Origin: Microbacterium sp. H1-D42
GTDB lineage: Bacteria > Actinomycetota > Actinomycetes > Actinomycetales > Microbacteriaceae
DNA: 64,000 nucleotides
Assembly (NCBI RefSeq): GCF_022637555.1
Contig: NZ_CP093342.1
Location: 2,480,001 to 2,544,000, forward strand
Direction of reading: 5' to 3'
Shown: one piece after another, positions 11,512-20,522 of the stretch
Layout of the letters: every line of letters starts with the position of its first letter
Position numbering within the stretch: position 1 is the first letter of the stretch
Made by a program: the position numbers and the translations under genes
Notes under the pieces: generated by a model
What the model saw: only the letters and a program-made list of their open reading frames with translations
What the model was told of the DNA's origin: nothing
Databases searched by the model: none

Positions 11512-12078
11512 GTGACGATGACGACCGCGCCTGTGAAGACCGTGCTCATTCGAGCGGGCGCCGCGCTCATCGCCGGCGGCCTCATGCTCGGGATGCTGTC
11601 CGCCTGCTCCCCCGCGGAGCCCGAGCCGACCCCGACGAGGACCGCGCTGTTCGCCGGTGAGGACGAGGCGTTCGCGGCGGCGGAGGAGACGTATCGGGCG
11701 TACAACGATGCCTTGAATGAGGTGGATACCGAAGACCCTCATACCTTCGAGTACGCGTTGAAGCACTCAACCGGCGACTTCGAGAGTCGCGACCGCAAGA
11801 ACTTGAGCACTATGCACGCTGAGGGCTACAAGATGACAGGTGACTCAGTTGTTCAAAGCTTCGCGGGAGAGAGCTACGACTCCTCCGAGGGCGTAGTCGT
11901 TGGAATAGTGTGCATCGACGTCAGCGAAACTGACATCGTTGATTCGAGCGGCGGGTCGGTGGTCGCTGACGATCGTCCTGATGTTTATGGCGCAACCGTG
12001 ACCTTCATCGCGAAGGGAGAACGGTTGCTGATTTCCCGCGCCGACAAGGCTGAGGACGGCCAATGCGTCGGGGCATAG
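11512..12078 (+). CDS. Putative lipoprotein
   Basis: 188 residues with a lipoprotein signal ending in 'LSAC' near residue 32, then a small extracytoplasmic domain that I cannot assign. The GTG at 11512 or the ATG at 11518 may be the start. The 3' half (about 11700-12060) is visibly richer in A and T than its neighbours. It overlaps the following PKD gene by 16 bases, so the two are likely co-expressed. Confidence 0.7.
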   Translation: MTMTTAPVKTVLIRAGAALIAGGLMLGMLSACSPAEPEPTPTRTALFAGEDEAFAAAEETYRAYNDALNEVDTEDPHTFEYALKHSTGDFESRDRKNLSTMHAEGYKMTGDSVVQSFAGESYDSSEGVVVGIVCIDVSETDIVDSSGGSVVADDRPDVYGATVTFIAKGERLLISRADKAEDGQCVGA

Positions 12079-12893
12079 CAGCTGCGCTCTTGGTAGCGCT
12101 GATGGTTTTGATCTCATCTCCGCCGGCAGCTGCGTCAGACGACGACGGCATCGCCGGCACAGACATCATCGCCGGCACCGAGGGGAATCGCCTCGACGTG
12201 CAAGGGACCGAGTCAACGCCAGGATCCCGTGGAGATGGCGGTGATAGAGGCGCTGACTCCGGCGGAGGCATCCAAGACGCCGGCTACGTACCGCCCCCGC
12301 GGCGCACTGCAGCGGAGTGTCTGACCAATTGGAGCAACATGATCTCCTGTTGGGAGTTCGTCAACCAGCCCGAAGAAGGCGAAGACCCCGAGGAGGCCAC
12401 GCCCGCGATCCCCGAGATCACGATCACTGACCTTGCCAGCTTCTCCCCCGAGCCGGGGATCCTCGCGGGCGAGCCGGACAACCTCGGCGTCGCAGGGCTC
12501 CCGACCAACTTCACGACCGACGCTGACGTGCACACGCAGGCCGGCGAACTGTTCGGCTTCCCGATCCAGGTGCGATTCACGCCCGCCACGTACACGTTCC
12601 TGTACGGAGATGGTGAGTCGCGGGCATCCGACACTGCCGGCACCAGCTGGGACGACCTCAAACAGGCCCAGTTCACGCCCACTGACACCAGCCACTCCTA
12701 CGCCGAACGCGGCACCTACGATGCCAGTGTCGACGTCTCGTACACCGCCGAGATCGACCTCGGCGTCGGGTGGTTCCCCATCGACGGCCAGTTGACCATC
12801 ACCGGAGCCACGCAGGAGATCCGCATCTACGAGGCGCACACCGCCCTCGTCGCGCGCACCTGCGACGAACAGCCCACCGCCCCCGGCTGCTGA
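12063..12893 (+). CDS. Secreted PKD-domain protein
   Basis: 276 residues. A Sec signal peptide ends near 'PAAASDD'. A low-complexity Gly/Asp-rich linker follows, then a two-Cys segment ('CLTNWSNMISCW') and a C-terminal PKD-like beta domain (about 175-260: 'YTFLYGDGES', 'TSHSYAERGTYDASVDVSYTAEI'). There is no sorting signal or membrane anchor, so it is probably released or held by the preceding lipoprotein. Confidence 0.72.
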   Translation: MRRGIAAALLVALMVLISSPPAAASDDDGIAGTDIIAGTEGNRLDVQGTESTPGSRGDGGDRGADSGGGIQDAGYVPPPRRTAAECLTNWSNMISCWEFVNQPEEGEDPEEATPAIPEITITDLASFSPEPGILAGEPDNLGVAGLPTNFTTDADVHTQAGELFGFPIQVRFTPATYTFLYGDGESRASDTAGTSWDDLKQAQFTPTDTSHSYAERGTYDASVDVSYTAEIDLGVGWFPIDGQLTITGATQEIRIYEAHTALVARTCDEQPTAPGC

Positions 12894-12970
12894 CCCACCC
12901 CGCGCCGGCACCGCCCGCCTCACGCGCGCACGGAACGGGGGGCCGACCGTAAACTCGCCAGACACCCATC

Positions 12971-12997
12971 GCGCCCGGCTGCAAGGCAACCGGGCGC
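12971..12997. terminator. Hairpin between the PKD gene and the converging phoH gene
   Basis: 12-bp arms GCGCCCGGCTGC / GCAACCGGGCGC with one mismatch and a 3-base loop. Convergent position supports use by either transcript. Confidence 0.65.
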
Positions 12998-13021
12998 GGG
13001 GGCGAACTCCGCTGAACCCCC

Positions 13022-14386
13022 TCAGCTGAGCTCGCTGCCCTCCAGCAGTTCGGTGACCAGCGCCGCGATAGCCGAGCGCTCCGAGCGCTGCAGCGTCACG
13101 TGGGCGAACAGGTCGTGGCCCTTCAGTGTCTCGATCACGCTGGCGACGCCGTCGTGGCGCCCCACGCGCAGGTTGTCGCGCTGACCGACATCGTGGGTCA
13201 GCACCACTCGCGAGTTCTGACCGATGCGGCTCAGCACCGTCAGCAGCACGTTGCGCTCCAGTGACTGCGCCTCGTCGACGATCACGAAGGCGTCATGCAG
13301 TGAGCGACCGCGGATGTGCGTGAGCGGCAGCACCTCCAGCATCCCCCTGGCGATGACCTCCTCGAGAACGTTCCCTGAGACGACCGAGCCGAGCGTGTCG
13401 AACACGGCCTGACCCCACGGGTTCATCTTCTCGCCCTGGTCACCGGGCAGGTATCCGAGTTCCTGGCCACCCACCGCGAACAGCGGGCGGAAGACGATGA
13501 TCTTCTTCTGCTGCTGCCGCTCGAGCACCGATTCCAGACCCGCGCACAGCGCCAGGGCCGACTTGCCGGTGCCGGCGCGTCCACCCAGCGACACGATCCC
13601 GACTTCGGGGTCGAGCAGCATCTCGATCGCGATGCGCTGCTCGGCAGAGCGCCCGTGCATGCCGAACAGCTCGCGGTCACCGCGCACCAGCCGGAACTCC
13701 CCGTCGGCGACGACCCGCCCCAGCGCCGAGCCGCGCTCGGAGTGGATCACGAGCCCCGTGTTCACCGGCACTCCGCGCAGGTCCTCACTGAGGCCGACCT
13801 CGCTCTCGTACAGATCGCTCATCTCATCGCCCGACAGATCGAGCGTCGTGATGCCGGTCCAGCCCGAATCCACGGCCTGCTCAGCAAGGTACTCCTCCGC
13901 CGCCAGCCCCAGCGATGCCGCCTTCACCCGCATCGGCAGATCCTTCGAGACGATGGTGACGTCCTGCCCGTCCTGCGCGAGCTGCGCGGCGGTGGCGAGG
14001 ATGCGGCTGTCGTTGTCACTGAGCCGGATGCCGGCCGGCAGGATCGACATGTCGGCATTGCCCAGCTCTACCCGCAGCGTGCCGCCCTCGCCGACCTCCA
14101 CCGGGAAGTCGAGCCGTCCGTGCTCGATGCGGAGTTCATCGAGGTGGCGCAGTGCGCGGCGGGCGAAGTAGCCCAGCTCGGGGTCGTGACGCTTGTTCTC
14201 GAGCTCCGAGATCACGACGACCGGAAGAACGATGGAATGCTCCGCGAAGCGGAACAGTGCCTGCGGATCACTCAGGAGCACGGAGGTGTCGAGCACATAT
14301 GTGCGAAGAGCCGTGTCGTCATGCGACACGGCTCCGGTTTCGATCTTCCGGCTGGTGGACGTCTGCTGCGCTGTACGTGTGGTCAC
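13022..14386 (-). CDS. PIN-PhoH family ATPase/ribonuclease (PhoH2)
   Basis: 454 residues joining two domains. The N-terminal PIN domain has acidic residues Asp33, Glu61, Asp124/126 and Asp149. The C-terminal PhoH helicase-like ATPase has Walker [10 protein letters not shown] (268-276) and Walker B '[10 protein letters not shown]'. PhoH2 proteins of actinobacteria are known to unwind and cleave RNA. The GTG start is preceded by AGGAG six bases upstream. No PhoAT-like antitoxin frame was seen in the 162 bases upstream. Confidence 0.9.
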   Translation of the reverse strand: MTTRTAQQTSTSRKIETGAVSHDDTALRTYVLDTSVLLSDPQALFRFAEHSIVLPVVVISELENKRHDPELGYFARRALRHLDELRIEHGRLDFPVEVGEGGTLRVELGNADMSILPAGIRLSDNDSRILATAAQLAQDGQDVTIVSKDLPMRVKAASLGLAAEEYLAEQAVDSGWTGITTLDLSGDEMSDLYESEVGLSEDLRGVPVNTGLVIHSERGSALGRVVADGEFRLVRGDRELFGMHGRSAEQRIAIEMLLDPEVGIVSLGGRAGTGKSALALCAGLESVLERQQQKKIIVFRPLFAVGGQELGYLPGDQGEKMNPWGQAVFDTLGSVVSGNVLEEVIARGMLEVLPLTHIRGRSLHDAFVIVDEAQSLERNVLLTVLSRIGQNSRVVLTHDVGQRDNLRVGRHDGVASVIETLKGHDLFAHVTLQRSERSAIAALVTELLEGSELS

Positions 14387-14548
14387 GATCCACTCCTACT
14401 TCCCGGGAGTGATCCCGGCTCTGCAGCGAGTCGACCAGGGGCCACGAGTCGCGAACCTTGAGGCCGACTCGACCGGGCACGGTGCCCGATGCCTTGAAGG
14501 TACGACTCAGACGCAGAGACGACGCGCAGGACGCGCGGGCGTGTCGCC

Positions 14549-15676
14549 TTAAGAGATCGTGAACGGTGCGTGATCGGATGCCATCAGCGCCCCCTCCAGC
14601 ATCCGCAGTGTCTCGTCGTCGGTGCCCGCGTGCGGCGCCACGCGCACCGTCTCCCCTCGCGCCGTCGCCGTCACGCCGGCGTCGGCGAGCGCCTGTGCGA
14701 GCCGCGCCGGATCGGCGGGCGCCAGGACCACGATGCCCGCGCGCTGCGCGCGCTCGCGCGGCGATGCCACCGGCACGCCCGCCCGATCGGCGATCTCGAT
14801 GACAGCATCCACCCGTTTTGCGAGAAGCTTCTCGATCTCGGCGACCCCGATGTCACGCACGTCCCTCAGCCCCGCCGCCAGGCGCGCCGCGGCGAGCGGG
14901 TCGGGTTTGCTGACGCCGTAGGCCTGTCCGGATGCCGCCGGATCGGGAAGCGAGTCGACGAACAGTCCGTCGACGGTCGTGCCAGTGGTGCCGCTGAGCA
15001 CCGGGGCGATGCGCTCGCGGGCCCGAGCGTTGAAGCGGGCGAAGCCCGTGCCGCGGCCCGCGCGCACCCACTTGTATCCGTGTCCGACGACGACGTCCGC
15101 GAGCGCGTAGTCATCGTCGACGACGCCGAAGGACTGCACGGCATCGAGCACCAGCAGCCGGTCGGGCCCGATCGCATCACGCAGCGCGGCGAGATCGATG
15201 CGGTATCCGGTGCGGAAGTCGACGTGGCTCACCGTGACGGCCGTGACGTCCTCGTCGAGCGCCGCGGCGATGACGTCCGGCGTCACGCGTCCGTCCGCGG
15301 GAGTGATCCAGCGCGGCGTCAGCGCCGTGCCGCGCGACTGCGCAGCCCGATGCAGCGTGAGACTGACGGCCGGGAATTCGGCCGTCGACACCAGCACGTC
15401 TCCGGTCAGCCCGTAGAACGCCTGCATCAGCCCGTGCGTCGACGAGTTGTGCAGCGTCACATCGGCAGCGTCGGCGCGCAGCAGCTCGGCGAGCAGCTCG
15501 CGCGCGCGGCCCTCGTACTCGAACATGGTCGGCACCGATGTCGGATACCCGCTGCCGAGCATCTCCAGGCCGCGGATCGCCTCGTCGCGCACGGTCGTAG
15601 AAATCGGCCCGAAGGCCGCCCAGTTCAGATAGCCAGGCACGAGATCGAACGTGGCGAGGTAGTCGGTGGCGCTCAT
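14549..15676 (-). CDS. Class V aminotransferase family PLP enzyme
   Basis: 375 residues from ATG 15676, fold type I PLP enzyme related to isopenicillin-N epimerase and cysteine desulfurase-like proteins. The PLP lysine lies in 'VVGHGYKWVRAGRGTGF', and the Asp holding the pyridine nitrogen in 'LLVLDAVQSFGV'. The substrate cannot be told from sequence. It is followed by the phoH region on the same strand and preceded by uppS 49 bases upstream. Confidence 0.8.
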   Translation of the reverse strand: MSATDYLATFDLVPGYLNWAAFGPISTTVRDEAIRGLEMLGSGYPTSVPTMFEYEGRARELLAELLRADAADVTLHNSSTHGLMQAFYGLTGDVLVSTAEFPAVSLTLHRAAQSRGTALTPRWITPADGRVTPDVIAAALDEDVTAVTVSHVDFRTGYRIDLAALRDAIGPDRLLVLDAVQSFGVVDDDYALADVVVGHGYKWVRAGRGTGFARFNARARERIAPVLSGTTGTTVDGLFVDSLPDPAASGQAYGVSKPDPLAAARLAAGLRDVRDIGVAEIEKLLAKRVDAVIEIADRAGVPVASPRERAQRAGIVVLAPADPARLAQALADAGVTATARGETVRVAPHAGTDDETLRMLEGALMASDHAPFTIS

Positions 15677-15725
15677 CCGCTCAGTCTGCCACCGGGTGCG
15701 GACGTTCGCCCAGGGGACCGCCGGG

Positions 15726-16508
15726 TCAGCGCCCGAAGCGACGGTCGCGGTCGGCGAAGTCGCGGATCGCGCGCAGGAAGTCGACTTCACGCAGATCCGG
15801 GCCCAGCGCCTCGACGAAGTAGAACTCGCTGTGCGCGCTCTGCCAGAGCAGGAAGTCGCTCAGGCGCTGCTCGCCGCTGGTGCGGATCACCAGGTCCGGA
15901 TCCGGCTGGCCGCCGGTGTACAGGTGCTCGCCGATCATCTCGGGGGTGAGGTGCGCGGCGAGGTCGTCGAGTGTCCCACCTGAGGCGTTGTGCTGACTGA
16001 TGATGCTGCGCACAGCATCCACGATCTCATTGCGCCCGCCGTATCCGACCGCGAGGTTCACGTGCAGCCCGGTGTGATCGGCGGTACGGCGCTGCGCCTC
16101 GTCGAGAACGCGTGACAGCTCGGCCGGCAGGATGTCGGAGCGGCCGACGTGCTGCACGCGCCAGTTGCCCTGCTGCGACAGCGTGTCGGCGAGTTCGGCG
16201 ATGATCTCGATGAGATCGCCGATCTCCTTTGAATCGCGCTTGGTCAGATTGTCGGCCGAGAGCAGGTAGAGCGAGACGACCTCGACCCCGAGCTCATCGC
16301 ACCAGCCGAGGAATTCGCGCATCTTCGCGGCGCCGGCACGGTGGCCCTCCGCGGCGGATTCGTAGCCGAGCTGCCTGGCCCAGCGACGGTTGCCGTCGAT
16401 CATCATCGCGACGTGATGGGGAACGGATGCCGGGTCGATGCGCCTTCGAAGACGGTTCCCATAGAGCCGATAAAGCGGTCCCCGCCCCGAGCTCTCGCGT
16501 TCACTCAC
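15726..16508 (-). CDS. uppS: Isoprenyl (polyprenyl cis-) transferase
   Basis: Condenses IPP units onto an allylic primer to make the polyprenyl diphosphate lipid carrier for cell wall precursors. 260 residues. Catalytic Asp38 sits in 'MMIDGNRRWA', and the C-terminal signature 'RTSGEQRLSDFLLWQSAHSEFYF' (here abbreviated at the ends) is intact. It diverges from trhA across 90 bases. Confidence 0.93.
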   Translation of the reverse strand: MSERESSGRGPLYRLYGNRLRRRIDPASVPHHVAMMIDGNRRWARQLGYESAAEGHRAGAAKMREFLGWCDELGVEVVSLYLLSADNLTKRDSKEIGDLIEIIAELADTLSQQGNWRVQHVGRSDILPAELSRVLDEAQRRTADHTGLHVNLAVGYGGRNEIVDAVRSIISQHNASGGTLDDLAAHLTPEMIGEHLYTGGQPDPDLVIRTSGEQRLSDFLLWQSAHSEFYFVEALGPDLREVDFLRAIRDFADRDRRFGR

Positions 16509-16598
16509 GTGCCTACGCTACCGCCACAGACGGCGCCTCCCTGTGACTGCCCAGGATATGTACGGCAGACGGAATGGGCGCGAGCCTAGAGTGAGCAC

Positions 16599-17333
16599 GT
16601 GAGCACCCGCCGTTCAGACAACGCCGACGTCCCAGAACTGCCGCTGATGGCGGCGGCCGACGCGGATGCCGCGGTCGAGATCAAACCGACCTGGCGCGGG
16701 TGGATCCACGCAGCCGTCTTCCCGATCGCGATCGCCGCCGGAATCGTGCTGATCGTCCTGGCGCAGGGCACCCCGGCGAAGTGGGCGGCGGCCGTCTTCA
16801 TGACCTCGTCGCTGCTGCTGTTCGGCAACTCCGCGCTGTACCACCGGTTCGACTGGGGGCCGAAGACCAAGGCCGTGCTCAAGCGCATCGACCACGCCAA
16901 CATCCTGCTGCTGATCGCCGGCACCTACACGCCTCTCGCCGTGCTGGCGCTTCCGCCCGAGAAGGGCACACTGCTGCTGTGGCTGGTGTGGGGCGGCACA
17001 GTGCTCGGCATCCTGTTCCGTGTGTTCTGGATCAACGCGCCGCGCTGGTTGTACGTCGCGCTCTACCTCGCGCTCGGCTGGACCGCCGTGATGTACATGG
17101 GCGACCTGCTGACCGCCAACGCCGCGATGATGGTGCTGGTGATCGTCGGCGGGCTTCTCTACACGGGCGGCGCGATCGTGTACGCGCTGAAGAAGCCCAA
17201 TCCGTGGCCGGGTCATTTCGGCTTCCACGAGATCTTCCACGTCTGTACCGTGCTGGCGTTCCTGTGCCACTGGGTCGCCTGCCTGCTCATCTCGCTCGCA
17301 CCGTACTCCCCCTCGCTCGGGCTGCCGGCGTAA
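16599..17333 (+). CDS. trhA: Hemolysin III / TrhA family membrane protein
   Basis: 244 residues with seven predicted membrane segments, PAQR-like. Conserved elements: 'SALYHRFDW', 'HANILLLIAGTYTPLAV' and 'GFHEIFHVCTVLAFLCHW', where the His residues may bind metal. The role is uncertain (membrane homeostasis); the hemolysin name is historical. Confidence 0.88.
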   Translation: MSTRRSDNADVPELPLMAAADADAAVEIKPTWRGWIHAAVFPIAIAAGIVLIVLAQGTPAKWAAAVFMTSSLLLFGNSALYHRFDWGPKTKAVLKRIDHANILLLIAGTYTPLAVLALPPEKGTLLLWLVWGGTVLGILFRVFWINAPRWLYVALYLALGWTAVMYMGDLLTANAAMMVLVIVGGLLYTGGAIVYALKKPNPWPGHFGFHEIFHVCTVLAFLCHWVACLLISLAPYSPSLGLPA

Positions 17334-17408
17334 CGCGAAGCCTTCCAGCGCTCCACCCGCCCGTACGGCGTTACGCTCGACAGAGACCCCTCAGCAAGGA
17401 GCATCCCC

Positions 17409-17882
17409 ATGGCCGATGTCGAGAGCTTCACCCTCGATCACACCGCTGTCATCGCCCCGTACGTGCGCCTGATCGGCGTCGAGCACGGCCCCAAGGGCGA
17501 TGCGATCTCGAACTTCGACGTGCGCTTCGTGCAGCCGAACGAGGGCGAGATCCCCACCGCCGGACTGCACACCATCGAGCACACGCTGGCCAGCGTGCTG
17601 CGCGACCACATCGACGGCGTGATCGACATTTCGCCGTTCGGATGCCGCACCGGCTTCCACTTGATCATGTGGGGCGAGCCGGCGATCGTCGACGTCGTGA
17701 GCGCGGTCCGCGCTGGGCTGGAGTTCATCGCCGGTCCCGCCGAGTGGAGCGACGTGCCCGGCGTATCCGCCGTCGAGTGCGGCAACTACCGCGACCACAG
17801 CCTGCATTCCGCGAAGGAATGGTCGAAGCGGATCCTCGAGCAGGGCATCAGCCTCGACGCGTTCGCCCGCGTCGGCGTCTGA
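17409..17882 (+). CDS. luxS: S-ribosylhomocysteine lyase
   Basis: Cleaves S-ribosylhomocysteine to homocysteine and DPD, the AI-2 precursor, within methyl-cycle recycling. 157 residues. Metal ligands His54 and His58 in 'HTIEH' and Cys124 in 'ECGNYRDH', plus catalytic Cys79 in 'FGCRTG', are all present. AGGAG lies upstream of ATG 17409. A gene of the AI-2E transporter family sits 2.6 kb away, but that family has other roles and the link is weak. Confidence 0.95.
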   Translation: MADVESFTLDHTAVIAPYVRLIGVEHGPKGDAISNFDVRFVQPNEGEIPTAGLHTIEHTLASVLRDHIDGVIDISPFGCRTGFHLIMWGEPAIVDVVSAVRAGLEFIAGPAEWSDVPGVSAVECGNYRDHSLHSAKEWSKRILEQGISLDAFARVGV

Positions 17883-17893
17883 GCCCGGGACGT

Positions 17894-17910
17894 CTGAGCC
17901 CGCGGCTCAG
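17894..17910. terminator. Palindrome between luxS and the converging 17907 gene
   Basis: CTGAGCC-CGC-GGCTCAG, a perfect 7-bp stem that overlaps the stop codon of the minus-strand gene. 'GTCTGAGCCCG' is also partly duplicated just upstream. Confidence 0.5.
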
Positions 17911-18149
17911 GACTTCGTCGAGTCGCCGTCCGATTCCTCGCGGGCGGCCTCTTCAGCATCCAGCTCCTCGCGCACTTCCTCGCGATAGCGCACGCGGCGG
18001 ATGCGGCGGTTCATGTCCCAGATGAGCAGGATCACGACGACGACGATCAGCACGATGATCGCGAAGCCGGCGAATCCCGGGGTCACGGAGTCCGGATCGA
18101 CCGTCATGGTCGGCGTCGGCATCGGGGTGTTCTCGCCGAACAGGATCAT
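17907..18149 (-). CDS. Small single-pass membrane protein
   Basis: 80 residues: a short extracytoplasmic N-terminus, one membrane segment near 28-45 ('GFAIIVLIVVVVILLIW'), then a charged Arg/Glu-rich helical tail. No known family recognised. It diverges from the DUF4307 gene across 74 bases. Confidence 0.65.
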   Translation of the reverse strand: MILFGENTPMPTPTMTVDPDSVTPGFAGFAIIVLIVVVVILLIWDMNRRIRRVRYREEVREELDAEEAAREESDGDSTKS

Positions 18150-18223
18150 GATTCCGCCTTCTCTCCGCAGGTCGAATACCCTGGGAGTACCAGCCTATCC
18201 GCCACCCGAGATGCAGGAGACCT

Positions 18224-18610
18224 GTGACCACCGCACGTGAGCTCGATGAGCGCTACGGCCGCAAGGGCCGTCGTCCCCTCCCGTGGATCATCGGAGGTGT
18301 GCTGGCCGTCGCCGTCATCGTCTTCTTCGGATGGACGACAGTCGCCAAGCAGATGAATGCGGTGGATGCTGCTGATCTGGGATTCACGGTCGTCGACACG
18401 CACAGTGTGGACCTCCGCTTCCAGTTCACGGCGCCTCGCGGTGCCGACGTCGCCTGCGCCGTGGAGGCGCTCGATGTCGAGTTCGGCGTGGTCGGCTGGA
18501 AGATCGTCGAATTCTCCGGCAACGAGTCGCACACTCAGGGTGTGCAGGTCAGCATCCCGACGGTCGCCGAGGCGACGACCGGTTTGGTGAAGTCCTGCTG
18601 GGTCGCCTAG
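18224..18610 (+). CDS. DUF4307 family membrane protein
   Basis: 128 residues, one membrane segment at about 20-37, and an extracytoplasmic C-terminal domain with two Cys. DUF4307 genes commonly sit just before greA in actinobacteria, as here. Function unknown. GTG start with CAGGAG upstream. Confidence 0.85.
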   Translation: MTTARELDERYGRKGRRPLPWIIGGVLAVAVIVFFGWTTVAKQMNAVDAADLGFTVVDTHSVDLRFQFTAPRGADVACAVEALDVEFGVVGWKIVEFSGNESHTQGVQVSIPTVAEATTGLVKSCWVA

Positions 18611-18628
18611 AATCGTGGCCAGATGACC

Positions 18629-18654
18629 GACGCCCCGGCCCATGCCGGGGCGTC
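18629..18654 (+). terminator. Hairpin between the DUF4307 gene and greA
   Basis: Perfect 11-bp stem GACGCCCCGGC / GCCGGGGCGTC around a CCAT loop, followed by TT. It suggests greA has its own promoter in the remaining 77 bases. Confidence 0.75.
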
Positions 18655-18731
18655 TTGGCATATCCCCGGGCATCGAATGATGTCCCGGCACTCCCCAAGC
18701 CCCTGCCGGGGCCCGCACAAAGGAGCACGCT

Positions 18732-19223
18732 GTGTCCACAGACGCTCAGGTACCGTTCCTCACGCAGGAGGCGTACGACCGGCTCGTCGACGAGCTCGAG
18801 ACCCTTTCGACCACTGGCCGCGACGAGATCGCGGCGCGCATCGAGGCGGCCCGCGAAGAGGGCGACCTCAAGGAGAACGGCGGATATCACGCTGCCAAGG
18901 ACGAGCAGGGCAAGCAGGAGGCTCGCATCCGCACGCTGCAGCAGCTGCTGAAGACGGCCAAGGTCGGCGAGGCTCCTGCCAGCCGCGGGATCGTCGAGCC
19001 CGGCACCGTCGTCACCGCGCTCGTCGCGGGTGACGAGGAGGTCTTCCTGCTCGGCAGCCGTGAGATCGCCGCCGCCGGCGTCGACCTCGACGTCTACAGC
19101 GAGGCGAGCCCGCTCGGCCAGGCCATCATGGGCCTCAAGGTCGGCGCGAAGTCCAGCTACGAAGCACCGAACGGCCGCGCGATCTCCGTCGAGATCACCG
19201 GCGTCGAGACGTACACCGGCTGA
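18732..19223 (+). CDS. greA: Transcription elongation factor GreA
   Basis: 163 residues. It rescues backtracked RNA polymerase by stimulating transcript cleavage. The N-terminal coiled coil includes the acidic tip region 'EEGDLKENGGYHAAKDEQG'; the C-terminal FKBP-like domain includes 'ASPLGQAIMGLKVG'. GTG start with AAAGGAG seven bases upstream. Confidence 0.95.
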   Translation: MSTDAQVPFLTQEAYDRLVDELETLSTTGRDEIAARIEAAREEGDLKENGGYHAAKDEQGKQEARIRTLQQLLKTAKVGEAPASRGIVEPGTVVTALVAGDEEVFLLGSREIAAAGVDLDVYSEASPLGQAIMGLKVGAKSSYEAPNGRAISVEITGVETYTG

Positions 19224-19240
19224 GTCCCCCAGAACCGCGA

Positions 19241-19272
19241 GACGGCGGGATGCCCCAGGGCATCCCGCCGTC
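19241..19272. terminator. Strong hairpin between greA and converging ilvA
   Basis: Perfect 15-bp arms GACGGCGGGATGCCC / GGGCATCCCGCCGTC with a two-base gap, followed by TTCTCGTT on the plus strand. Likely a bidirectional terminator. Confidence 0.85.
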
Positions 19273-19292
19273 TTCTCGTTGCAGGGACCTGA

Positions 19293-20522
19293 TCAGTCGG
19301 GCAGCACCGAGGGCTCGTATCCGGCCGCGCGCAATGCGTCGAAGGCCAGCTGGGTGTGCTCGGGCCCGCGGGTCTCGATCGAGAGTTGCAGGATCATGTC
19401 GCTGATCTGCAGGCCGTGCCCGTGCCGCGTGTGCAGTACCTCCATGACGTTCGCACCGACCTGCGACAGGATCTCACTGACCTTGGCCAGCTGACCGGGT
19501 CGATCCGGCAGCGGGATGCGCACGGTGGCGTAGCGTCCCGAGGCCGCCAGCCCATGGGCGACGACGCGCTGCAGCAGCATCGGGTCGATGTTGCCGCCGG
19601 ACAGGATCGGCACCGTGGTGCCGTTGGCCTTCACCTTGCCGGCCAGAATCGCGGCGACGCCCACTGCGCCGGCGGGCTCGACGACGACCTTGGCGTGCTC
19701 GAGCAGCACGAGGATGGCGCGGGCGATGTCGTCCTCAGAGACGGTGACGACGTCGTCCACGAGATCGCGGATGATCTCGAACGGCACCGCGCCGGGTTCG
19801 GCGACCAGGATGCCGTCGGCGATGGTCGGCTGCGTCTTGATCTCGACCGGGTGCCCGGCTGCCAGCGACGGCGGCATGGCCGCAGCGCGTTCGGACTGCA
19901 CGCCGATGATGCGCACGGTACGGCCGGCCTCGGCGGCCGCCTGCTTGATGGCCGCCGCGACACCCGCGATCAGTCCGCCGCCGCCGATGCCCATGATCAC
20001 GGTGTCCAGGTCGGGGACGTCGTCGAAGATCTCCAGGCCCAGCGTGCCCTGTCCGATCACGACGTCGCGATGATCGAAGGGGTGGATGAGCACGGCGCCG
20101 GTGCGCTCGGCAAACTCAGCCGCGAGGCGCAGCGAGGTCGCGACGGTGTCGCCCTCCAGCACCACCTCAGCTCCGTATCCGCGCGTGGCGAGCAGCTTCG
20201 GCACCGGCACGCCGAGCGGCATGAAGATCGTCGCCGCGATGCCGAGCGACTGCGCCGCGAGTGCCACACCCTGCGCGTGGTTGCCGGCGGATGCTGCGAC
20301 GACACCTCTCACGCGCTCCTCTGGCGTGAGCTGGGCGAGGCGGTACGTCGCACCGCGGATCTTGAACGACCCGGTGCGCTGCAGGTTCTCCATCTTCAGC
20401 AGCACCGTCGCGCCCAGCGTCTCGGTGAGGGCGCGGGAGAGCTCCGTCGGCGTGTGCGAGATCACCCCGTCGAGGCTCTCGGCTGCTGCTCTGAACTCGG
20501 CAAGGCTCGGGCCTGTGGTCAT
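19293..20522 (-). CDS. ilvA: Threonine ammonia-lyase with C-terminal ACT-like domain
   Basis: 409 residues. A PLP enzyme converting threonine to 2-oxobutanoate, the first step towards isoleucine. The PLP lysine lies in 'GSFKIRGATYRLA', the glycine-rich phosphate loop in 'IMGIGGGGLIAG'. The final 80 residues form a single ACT-like domain ('RPGQLAKVSEILSQVGANV'), the short TdcB/IlvA class. It overlaps the upstream AI-2E gene by four bases. Confidence 0.9.
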   Translation of the reverse strand: MTTGPSLAEFRAAAESLDGVISHTPTELSRALTETLGATVLLKMENLQRTGSFKIRGATYRLAQLTPEERVRGVVAASAGNHAQGVALAAQSLGIAATIFMPLGVPVPKLLATRGYGAEVVLEGDTVATSLRLAAEFAERTGAVLIHPFDHRDVVIGQGTLGLEIFDDVPDLDTVIMGIGGGGLIAGVAAAIKQAAAEAGRTVRIIGVQSERAAAMPPSLAAGHPVEIKTQPTIADGILVAEPGAVPFEIIRDLVDDVVTVSEDDIARAILVLLEHAKVVVEPAGAVGVAAILAGKVKANGTTVPILSGGNIDPMLLQRVVAHGLAASGRYATVRIPLPDRPGQLAKVSEILSQVGANVMEVLHTRHGHGLQISDMILQLSIETRGPEHTQLAFDALRAAGYEPSVLPD

